From the NCBI GenBank assembly GCA_035539855.1, contig DATLHO010000213.1, forward strand, positions 1 to 43,525: 43,525 nucleotides of DNA, written 5' to 3'. Below the pieces are notes generated by a model. That model ran no database searches and was not told where the DNA came from. It saw only the letters and a list, made by a program, of their open reading frames with translations. The DNA is from DATLHO01 sp035539855. Its GTDB lineage: Bacteria > Bacteroidota > Ignavibacteria > OLB7. Of this stretch, positions 34,201 to 40,743 are shown in pieces (the first letter of the stretch is position 1; each line of letters begins with the position of its first letter). The translations under genes and the position numbers were made by a program.

Positions 34201-35870
34201 CGCGCTCGATCGTCGTGACGACACCGGGACGATACTGGGTCGCGGTCACCAGCGCGAGCGGGTGCACGGGCGGATCCGACACGGTGCAGGTCGCCGCCGG
34301 GGCGCCCGCCGACGCCTCGTTCACCGGCGCGACGAGCGCGTGTCCCGGCACGCTCGCCGAATACACAGCAGCGGCGCCGGCCGGCTCGACGCTCACGTGG
34401 CGACTCGACGCCGCGCGCGGCACGATCGAGTCCGCCGCCGGCACGAGCCCGCTGCGCGTGCGATGGAGCGTCCCCGGACGCGATACCGTGCGGCTGGTCG
34501 TCGCCTCGGCCGACGGCTGCGTCGACTCCACGTTCGTCGCCGTTACCGTCGTCGCCGCGCTCTCGCCGACGATCACGCCGTCGGGCGCGACCGCGCTGTG
34601 CTCCGGCGACAGCGTGACGCTCGATGCGGGCGCAGGCTTCGCGACCCATACGTGGTCGAACGGAGCGAGCACGCGGACGATCGTCGTGCGCGAGGCGGGC
34701 GACTACTGGGTCGACGTCACCGACGCCGGTGGCTGCGGCGGCCGTTCCGACACCGTGCGGGTCGTCGTGCGCCCGTTGCCGGCTCCGGAGATCACGGCGC
34801 TCGGCACCGAGATCTGCGCGGGCGATTCGGCGGTGCTCGTCGCGAGTCCAGGCTTCGATCGCTACGACTGGTCCAACGGGATGACCGGACAGCGTATCGC
34901 CGTGACCGAGGCGGGCAGCTACAGCGTCACGGTCGTCGACGCGAACGGTTGTCGAGGCGTCTCCGCGCCCGTCGCGATCGTCGTGCACCCGTTGCCCGCG
35001 CCGCCATCGATCACGCAGTCGGGCGACACGCTCATCGCGAGCGATGCGGCGGCGTGGCAGTGGCTGCTCGAGAACGTCCCGATCGACGGCGCGACGGCGC
35101 GACGGCACGTCCGCACGGATCCTGGCAGCTACGCGGTCGAGATCACCGACAGCAACGGATGTCGCTCGCGCGCGACGGTCGAGACAGCGGAGCGACACTT
35201 CGCATGGGTCGACTCGACGAGCGCGAAGCTCGGCGATCGATTCACCGTGGCCTTCATCGTCGACCCTCCGCTGCGCGCGTCCGACGGCGTCACGGCCTAC
35301 ACGGTCATGCTGCGCATCGATCCGCGCGACCTCTTCGCCCATGCGGTGCGCGCGGCACGATCGAGTCCCGGTATGCCCCTGCCGACGCTCGCCGCCGGAG
35401 AGCTCGGCGGCATCGAGCTCCGCTACACTGGACCGACGGCGGTGACCGGCGACACGCTCTTCCTGCTCGAGCTGCAGGGGCTGTCGACGGCGAAGCCCGT
35501 GAGTCCCATCCTCGTCGGGGATCTCGACTTCGGCCGCGCGGCCGACGTGCGCCGCGCGGGTGACGGCCTCGTCCTGCTCGAAGGCTGCGACGTCGGGACG
35601 TTCGCCGCCGGCAAGCGCGTGCACATCACGAGCGCGAGAGTCGACGCGTCGAGCGGCGAGATCGTCGTTCGGTACGGAGCTCCGTCGGCCGCTCGTCCGA
35701 CGCTTCACCTGCTCGATGCGGCCGGACGATCGGTCGAGACGATGCGACTCGAACAGGGAATCGATCTCGAGCAGGAGGCGCGGCTGCGCGTGCCGGAGAG
35801 CGGGCTGTACATCATCGAACTGCGCGATCGCGCCGAGCGCTCCGCCACACCAATCGTCGTCACGAGGTAG
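31290..35870 (+). CDS. SBBP-repeat / Ig-like / T9SS surface protein
   Basis: A 1,526-residue protein starting at 31290 with a signal peptide (ends TSALAQ). Residues about 23-250 match the N-terminal domain common to SBBP proteins (FIENRGQWDPRARFLASLGGVDAWITDDGIVYDF ... HNYFLGNDPSRW). Residues about 250-690 contain seven to eight SBBP repeats of the form LxYSTYLGG ... DxxGxxxxxGxTxSxDFPTT. Residues about 690-1290 contain at least six Ig/PKD-like repeats, each opening with a Cys in ICAGDS-, VCAGSS- or LCPGES-type motifs. Residues about 1305-1440 are cohesin-like. The last ~80 are a type A T9SS tail (LHLLDAAGRSVETMRL ... GLYIIELRD). It is a large secreted or surface-attached protein, likely adhesive or propeller-like. 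It is separated by one base from the small barrel gene downstream. Confidence 0.87.
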   Translation: MPFQRFLLSTLALVLVTTSALAQTAFIENRGQWDPRARFLASLGGVDAWITDDGIVYDFHRDSVGLAPSVDEGAYRPAPVRRSGHVVAMRFVGAGGRAIARPEHRAAGTHNYFLGNDPSRWARNVARFDEVSIGSIRDGIDARVHIDGGSLRYDLIVAPGADPSSVAIAFDGALGVRVDERGELQIATSLGEISHRGLYAYQMHGAVRSRVDCAFAPRADGTVGFTVGEYDRARPLVIDPLVWSRYVGHAGESSAATMAVDSIGTVFIAGSLVLQGYPTSLGAYDNSWNGETDVVVTRLEPGGAQLGYSTYIGGTLFDWASRIAIDRAGFAYLAIMTGSTDFPTTAGAFDESFNGGSLDGVVLKLDQTGSTLVYSTHLGGTETEDGLDIAVDATGAVFVSGWTDSRDFPTTGGVIASTYNGGTTDGFVARVEPNGASLGFSTFLGGGSSDHPTSIALDSIGAFFVGGYTESTDYPTTPGVIKRTLGGPQDAFVTKINPVASVIMYSTFIGGTTHEGLALLEVDAAGEVFMAGQTASSDFPTTPGCYQTARGSQYVVRIDPLGTTLRYATYLGAINDRVGAASLARAGFFCVSGATSSRVYPTSADAVTRGYGGGSTDAYVTIVRPSGATLSYSTYLGGSAGDVGLGIGLDRRGDVYTSGGTASPNFPNTIAGSRAEGLTDFFVAKIGRCLVEAHAGRDRTICQGDAVEIGAVATGGIPEYRYRWRANGVALAADTAVMTVRPETTTVYIVTAEDFVGCDDVDTVVVTVNPAPLVAAGADTAVCAGSSVRIGNPATSGTPPFVYLWQPAAGLSSTRAAQPTARPDSTTSYVVVVTDAKGCTATDTIVVSINRPPVLEPPTAYEICAGDSATLGVTIASGAGPFTYLWTPATGLSSTSVADPRAAPAATTSYRVTVTDANGCSTTSAPMTVTVGSTLRTRIAASGSTRLCPGESVTLDAGDFAQYLWSSGATSRSIVVTTPGRYWVAVTSASGCTGGSDTVQVAAGAPADASFTGATSACPGTLAEYTAAAPAGSTLTWRLDAARGTIESAAGTSPLRVRWSVPGRDTVRLVVASADGCVDSTFVAVTVVAALSPTITPSGATALCSGDSVTLDAGAGFATHTWSNGASTRTIVVREAGDYWVDVTDAGGCGGRSDTVRVVVRPLPAPEITALGTEICAGDSAVLVASPGFDRYDWSNGMTGQRIAVTEAGSYSVTVVDANGCRGVSAPVAIVVHPLPAPPSITQSGDTLIASDAAAWQWLLENVPIDGATARRHVRTDPGSYAVEITDSNGCRSRATVETAERHFAWVDSTSAKLGDRFTVAFIVDPPLRASDGVTAYTVMLRIDPRDLFAHAVRAARSSPGMPLPTLAAGELGGIELRYTGPTAVTGDTLFLLELQGLSTAKPVSPILVGDLDFGRAADVRRAGDGLVLLEGCDVGTFAAGKRVHITSARVDASSGEIVVRYGAPSAARPTLHLLDAAGRSVETMRLEQGIDLEQEARLRVPESGLYIIELRDRAERSATPIVVTR

Positions 35871-35871
35871 C

Positions 35872-36711
35872 ATGATGAACTCTACACCAATGCACAGCGT
35901 GGCCGATGGAGCAACCGGGCGACCGATCGCGGCGCCGGCAACGATGCTTGCTTTGATGATCGTGGCGCTGCTTGCCGGGCTGCCCGGCGCGCCACTCGCG
36001 CACGCACAGACGCCCGTCGCGGTGCTCGTCGGCGGAGGCGTCTCCGGCGGCATCGGCATCGAGAGCGCGGACGTTCCGGTGTACGCCGGCGACGGCGGCT
36101 GCGGCACGTTCGAGGAGGGCTCGAGCGCATCCGGCGCGATCGACGGTCGACTCGTGCTGCCGACGTTCTTCGGACCTGCCGTCGGCCTCGATGCCCGTCT
36201 GCGTCTGGGCTACGGCTCGGCGCAACTGACCGCGACTCCGCCGACCGCGACGACCGTGCGCAACGGCGGCGCGCTCGTCGAGCTCGACCGTGAGTATCGC
36301 ATGGATCGATCGACCGTCTCGGCCACGGTCGATCTGCTCGCGCGCTTCGCGGCCGGCCCGCTCTCGCTCGGCGCGGGCGCGTCGCTCGGCGCGCGGCTGT
36401 CGTCGACGTTCGAGCAGACCGACAACATTCTCGGACCCGGCGCGAGCGCGTTCTCCGACGGCAGCACCTCGATCGCGATGACGACCGCCGCGACCGAGTC
36501 CTCGACGTTCATCGTCGCGCCGATCGTCGCGGCCGGCTACCCGATCGCGCTCGGCGCGGGCGGTACACTCATCCCGGAGCTCTCGCTCCGATTCGATCTG
36601 CTCTCGTCGCTCCAGGACGGCTCCTGGCGCAGCGTCGAGCCGGGACTCGGCGTCGGCATCCTCTTCGATCTGACGCCGGCGGCAACGCCGATCCGGGAGG
36701 GAGGGGGGTAG
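35872..36711 (+). CDS. Small outer-membrane beta-barrel protein
   Basis: A 279-residue exported protein. Two adjacent Met codons (35872 and 35875) start it. A long n-region is followed by a hydrophobic segment (MLALMIVALLAGLPGAPLAHAQ, about residues 25-46) as signal peptide. The rest consists of amphipathic strands with a CGTF insert and the strand pair TFIVAPIVAAGYPIALGAG, and ends in GVGILFDL followed by a Pro/Gly-rich tail. The layout resembles the N-terminal barrel domain of the OmpA protein at 17360-19525. There is no OmpA peptidoglycan-binding domain. It starts one base after the stop of the SBBP/T9SS gene, so the two are an operon. A function in anchoring or exporting its neighbour is possible but unproven. 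Confidence 0.7.
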   Translation: MMNSTPMHSVADGATGRPIAAPATMLALMIVALLAGLPGAPLAHAQTPVAVLVGGGVSGGIGIESADVPVYAGDGGCGTFEEGSSASGAIDGRLVLPTFFGPAVGLDARLRLGYGSAQLTATPPTATTVRNGGALVELDREYRMDRSTVSATVDLLARFAAGPLSLGAGASLGARLSSTFEQTDNILGPGASAFSDGSTSIAMTTAATESSTFIVAPIVAAGYPIALGAGGTLIPELSLRFDLLSSLQDGSWRSVEPGLGVGILFDLTPAATPIREGGG

Positions 36712-36817
36712 AGGCGAGCGGTCGAGCCGGGGCGCGTCACCACAATCACCGATCGCTTCGATCCGCCGAGCTTCGTACCTTGGCGCACCCCCCTCGTCCA
36801 ACTCCGACCGCATCTCT

Positions 36818-38008
36818 ATGTCGACGACCTTCTCCCGGTCGCTCCGATCGCTCGAGCGCGACCGATTCACGCGTGGCGGGCGCATGCTCGCCGGCGCGCT
36901 CGTGCTTCTCGGCGCATGGTGCGCGTGGATGCTCCTTGCGCGCGTCGGTGTCTACGCCTCGAGCCGCGAAGCCAGACTCGAGGCCGCGCGCTCGTCGCAC
37001 GTGCTGCAGACCGAGGTCGGCGGCGTCGTCAAGGAGAACCGTCTCGCGCTCGGCGCGCGTGTGGCCGCCGGCGATCCGCTCGTCGTGCTCGACGCGGCGC
37101 TGTCGCAGGCCGACCTCGCCCGCGAGCGCGCGCGGCTGCAGGGATTCGAGCGTCAGATCGCGGCGCTGCGTAGCGGCAGGGGCTCCGAACGGACCGGTCA
37201 GCTCAGCAGCGCCGCCGAAGTGCAGGCCGCGATCACCCAGGCGCGCACGCGTCTGGCCGAGGCCGAGTCCGCCGCGCGGTTCGCTGAGGACGAGGCCTCG
37301 CGCATGGCCACGCTCGGCCGCAGCGGAACGGTGGCGACGCTCGAGGTCGAGCGCTCCGCGGCCGAGGCCCGGCAGCGCCGGCTCGCCGCGGTCGCGCGAC
37401 GCGACGAGCTCGTGCTTCTCGAACGCGAAGGCGCCACCGATCGCAGCGACCGCCAGTCTGGCATTGAACGCATCGAGCGCGAGATCGCGGAGCTCGAGGG
37501 AGACGCCGCCGCATCGCGCGCGGCGATCGCCCGGCTCGACCGCGAGATCGCGCTGCGCACGATCCGCGCGCCGATCGGCGGCCGTGTCGGTGAGGTCACC
37601 GAGCTGCGTCCCGGATCGGTCGTCACCGCCGCCGCCCGCCTCGGCTCGATCGTTCCCGACGGCGAGCTGCGCATGGTCGCGCAGTTCGCGCCTCAAACCG
37701 CGTTCGGTCGTCTCGCCCCCGGTCAGCCCGCCCAGCTCCGCCTCGCCGGCTTTCCGTGGACCCAGTTCGGTGGTGTGCCCGCGCGCGTGCTCACCGTCGG
37801 CTCGGAAGTCCGCGACGGCCTCGTGCGTGTCGAGCTCGCGATCGAGCCCTCGAGCTCGCGACGCATCCCACTGCAGCATGGTCTCCCAGGCTCCGTCGAG
37901 GTCGAGGTCGAGCGCGTGACGCCGGCGGCGCTCCTTGCTCGTACGGTCGGACTCTGGCTCGGCGACTCGAGCGATGCGGCCGTGGTCGCGGAGGGCGCGA
38001 CGCGGTGA
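36818..38008 (+). CDS. HlyD-family periplasmic adaptor of an ABC exporter
   Basis: A 396-residue membrane-fusion protein. It has a short cytoplasmic N-terminus, one membrane segment (about residues 24-42), and a half-lipoyl motif TEVGGVVKENRLALGARVAAGDPLVVLDAAL. A long coiled coil follows (about 100-240, rich in Arg/Glu/Ala). The second lipoyl half is LRTIRAPIGGRVGEVTELRPGSVVTAAARLGSIVPDGEL, then a beta-barrel domain. The last ~20 residues lie beyond the normal end of the fold. Such proteins link an inner-membrane ABC transporter to an outer-membrane channel. The stop overlaps the GTG of the C39-ABC gene, so this is a coupled operon. TACCTTGG (36776-36783) is a candidate -7 element. Confidence 0.88.
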   Translation: MSTTFSRSLRSLERDRFTRGGRMLAGALVLLGAWCAWMLLARVGVYASSREARLEAARSSHVLQTEVGGVVKENRLALGARVAAGDPLVVLDAALSQADLARERARLQGFERQIAALRSGRGSERTGQLSSAAEVQAAITQARTRLAEAESAARFAEDEASRMATLGRSGTVATLEVERSAAEARQRRLAAVARRDELVLLEREGATDRSDRQSGIERIEREIAELEGDAAASRAAIARLDREIALRTIRAPIGGRVGEVTELRPGSVVTAAARLGSIVPDGELRMVAQFAPQTAFGRLAPGQPAQLRLAGFPWTQFGGVPARVLTVGSEVRDGLVRVELAIEPSSSRRIPLQHGLPGSVEVEVERVTPAALLARTVGLWLGDSSDAAVVAEGATR

Positions 38009-40743
38009 GCGCCACGCCAACACGCCGCCGTCTGCTGGCTCCGGAGGTCGTGCAGACCTCCGCAATGGACTGCGGTCCCGCATCGCTGAAGTCGCTGCTC
38101 GAGGGACACGGCATCTCGATCGGATACGGCCGACTGCGCGACGCCTGCCAGACCGAGGTCGACGGCAGCTCGATCGACACGATGGAGGACATCGCGCGGC
38201 AGCTCGGGCTCGATGCCGGACAGGTGATGGTGCCGCCGGCGCACCTGCTGCTCGAGGAGTCGCGATCGCTACCGGCGATCGTCGTCGTCCGCCAGCCCAA
38301 CGGCTTCACGCACTTCGTCGTGCTCTGGCGCGTGCACGGTCCGCTCGTGCAGATCATGGACCCGGCCGTGGGCCGGCGCTGGCGCACCGCTCGCTCGCTC
38401 GCCGATGAGCTCTACGTGCACCGCATGCCCGTTCCCGAGGCCATGTGGACGCGCTTCGCGCACGGCGACGAATTCCTGCGTCCGCTCGCGCGCCGGCTCC
38501 GCACGCTCGGGCTGCCGCGCTCTCGCGCCGAATTGCTCATCGATTCCGCCGCGGCCGACGAGGGATGGCATCCCCTTGCCTCGCTCGACGCGGCGACGCG
38601 CATGCTCGAGAAGACCGTCGAGACCGGCGCGCTTAGGCGCCGGCACGCCGCGGGTGTCCTCGAGAGTCTTTACGCCCAGGTCCGCGATGAGTCCGCCGAG
38701 CGCTGCGCGATCATCCCCGAGAGCTTCTGGTCCGTTCGCCCCGCGCCCGCCGAGGATGGCGTCGCGCACCTCGAGATGCGCGGCGCGGTGCTCGTGCGCG
38801 TGACCGGCCTGCGCGAGCGCGATCCGGAGGAGCCGCCGCTGCCGGAGTCGCTCGCGAGCGCGCTCGATGAGCCGCGCCCGCGTCCGATGCGAGACCTCTT
38901 CGGGCTCCTGCGCGACGATGGACTGCTGGCGCCTCTTACGGTGCTGGCGGCACTCGCGGTTGCCGCGGGCGCGGTCGTGCTCGAGGCGCTGCTGTTCCGC
39001 GCGCTCTTCGATCTCGGCACGACGCTCGTGCTCCCGGAACAGCGCCTCGGCCTCTGGGGCACGCTGGCGACGTTCGCGGCGGCGCTGCTGCTGCTCGAGC
39101 TTCCGCTGGCCGCAGGTCTTCTGCGTCTGGGACGGCGCATCGAGCTGCGCCTGCGCATCGCCTTCCTCACGAAGATCCCTCGCCTCGGCGATCGCTACTT
39201 CCGCAGCCGTCCGATCTCGGACATGGCCGAGCGAAGCCACAGTCTTCACTCGCTGCGCGGGCTCCCCGAGCTCGGCGGCCAGGTCGTGCGCACGATCGCG
39301 CAGTTCCTCGTCACGCTCGCAGGCATTCTGTGGATCGATCCGGAGAGCTGGCCGATCCTGCTTATCGGCGGAGCGATCGTGCTCGGGCTTCCGTTTCTCG
39401 CGCAGCCGATACTCGCCGAGCAGGACCTGCGTGCGCGCACGCACGTCGGTGCGCTCGGCCGCTTCTACCTCGACGCGCTGCTCGGTCTGATCGCGATCCG
39501 CACGCACGGCGCGGAGCGCTCGGTGCGTCGCGAGCACGAATCGTTGCTCGTCGAATGGGCGCGCGCATCGTTCGCGACACAGCGCACCGCCGTCGCGATC
39601 GAGGGACTGCAGGCGCTCGCGGGCATGACGCTGGCCGCCACGCTCATGCTCGATCACATCGGTCGCTCGAGCGGCGGCGCGGTGCTACTGATCGCGTACT
39701 GGGGATTGAGCCTTCCGACGCTCGCCAGCTCGCTCGCCATGGCGATGCGTCAGTATCCCATCCATCGCAACCTCGCACTGCGCCTGCTCGAGCCGCTTGC
39801 TGCGGAGGAGGAGGCGCACGATTCGCCGGAGGCTGCGGGAGCAGAGAGCGTGCGGCCGACACCAGCTTCGACGCTCGAATCCTCGACATCATCCCGAACG
39901 GGGCTCACGATCGAGATGCACGGGGTCAGCATCGTCGCCGGCGGTCACACCATCCTCGACGGCATCGACCTCTCGATCGCCGCCGGTGAGCACGTCGCGG
40001 TCATCGGTCCCTCGGGCGCGGGCAAGTCGAGCTTCGCGGGGATTCTCCTCGGGTGGCATCGCGCCGCCTCCGGAAGCGTCATCGTCGACGGTGCACCGCT
40101 CGCATCGGAGCGCATCGAAACGCTTCGCGAGCAGACCGTCTGGCTCGACCCGGCCGTGCAGCTCTGGAACCGTTCGCTCATCGACAACCTCGCCTACGGC
40201 AACGACGCTCTCGCCTCCGACGCCATCGGCGCCGCGCTCACCGACGCGGAGCTGCGCGGCGTGCTCGAGAGGCTTCCCGAGGGCTTGCTCTCTCGGCTCG
40301 GAGAGGGTGGGGGACTGGTCTCCGGAGGCGAGGGACAGCGCGTTCGCCTGGCTCGCGGAATGCTGCGCGGATCGCCTCGGCTGGTGATTCTCGACGAGCC
40401 TTTCCGCGGCCTCGACCGCGCGCGACGCCGCGCGCTGCTCGAGCGCGTGCGCGCGATCTGGAAGGATGCAACGCTGCTTTGCATCACGCACGACGTCGAC
40501 GAGACCGCCGCGTTCGAGCGCGTGCTCGTCGTCGAGGGCGGTCGCATCGTCGAGGACGGCTCGCCGGCCGAGCTCCTCGCCCGCGACGGGTCACGGTTCG
40601 GGGCACTGCTCGAAGCCGATGATGCCGTTCGACGCGGAGCATGGAGCGAGGGGGCATGGCGCAGAATGAGGATCGAGTCGGGCGTGCTCGTCACGGCGCC
40701 GCCGGCAGGCACACCGATCGAGGCGTCGGAGGTGGCGTCATGA
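38005..40743 (+). CDS. Peptidase-containing ABC exporter (C39 domain, PCAT type)
   Basis: A 912-residue protein starting at GTG 38005, which overlaps the HlyD stop (GTGA). Residues about 10-135 are a C39 cysteine peptidase with a full catalytic set: Gln17, Cys23 (SAMDCGPASL), His103 (FTHFVVLW) and Asp119 (IMDPAVG). The Cys-Gln and His-Asp spacings equal those of ComA-type domains. Such domains cut a peptide leader, usually after a double Gly, during export. About 150 extra residues (about 140-300) with no known fold separate the peptidase from the six-helix membrane domain (about 310-600). The ATPase has Walker A GPSGAGKSS (about 668), signature VSGGEGQRVRLARG and Walker B LVILDEPFRGLD. It shares ATGA with the second ABC gene. 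No precursor peptide is seen nearby. Confidence 0.9.
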   Translation: MSATPTRRRLLAPEVVQTSAMDCGPASLKSLLEGHGISIGYGRLRDACQTEVDGSSIDTMEDIARQLGLDAGQVMVPPAHLLLEESRSLPAIVVVRQPNGFTHFVVLWRVHGPLVQIMDPAVGRRWRTARSLADELYVHRMPVPEAMWTRFAHGDEFLRPLARRLRTLGLPRSRAELLIDSAAADEGWHPLASLDAATRMLEKTVETGALRRRHAAGVLESLYAQVRDESAERCAIIPESFWSVRPAPAEDGVAHLEMRGAVLVRVTGLRERDPEEPPLPESLASALDEPRPRPMRDLFGLLRDDGLLAPLTVLAALAVAAGAVVLEALLFRALFDLGTTLVLPEQRLGLWGTLATFAAALLLLELPLAAGLLRLGRRIELRLRIAFLTKIPRLGDRYFRSRPISDMAERSHSLHSLRGLPELGGQVVRTIAQFLVTLAGILWIDPESWPILLIGGAIVLGLPFLAQPILAEQDLRARTHVGALGRFYLDALLGLIAIRTHGAERSVRREHESLLVEWARASFATQRTAVAIEGLQALAGMTLAATLMLDHIGRSSGGAVLLIAYWGLSLPTLASSLAMAMRQYPIHRNLALRLLEPLAAEEEAHDSPEAAGAESVRPTPASTLESSTSSRTGLTIEMHGVSIVAGGHTILDGIDLSIAAGEHVAVIGPSGAGKSSFAGILLGWHRAASGSVIVDGAPLASERIETLREQTVWLDPAVQLWNRSLIDNLAYGNDALASDAIGAALTDAELRGVLERLPEGLLSRLGEGGGLVSGGEGQRVRLARGMLRGSPRLVILDEPFRGLDRARRRALLERVRAIWKDATLLCITHDVDETAAFERVLVVEGGRIVEDGSPAELLARDGSRFGALLEADDAVRRGAWSEGAWRRMRIESGVLVTAPPAGTPIEASEVAS

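Noticed and set aside
32895..36107. A 1,070-residue minus-strand frame opposite the SBBP gene
   Set aside because: Arg-rich low-information sequence without motifs; the plus strand has a full domain series and T9SS tail.
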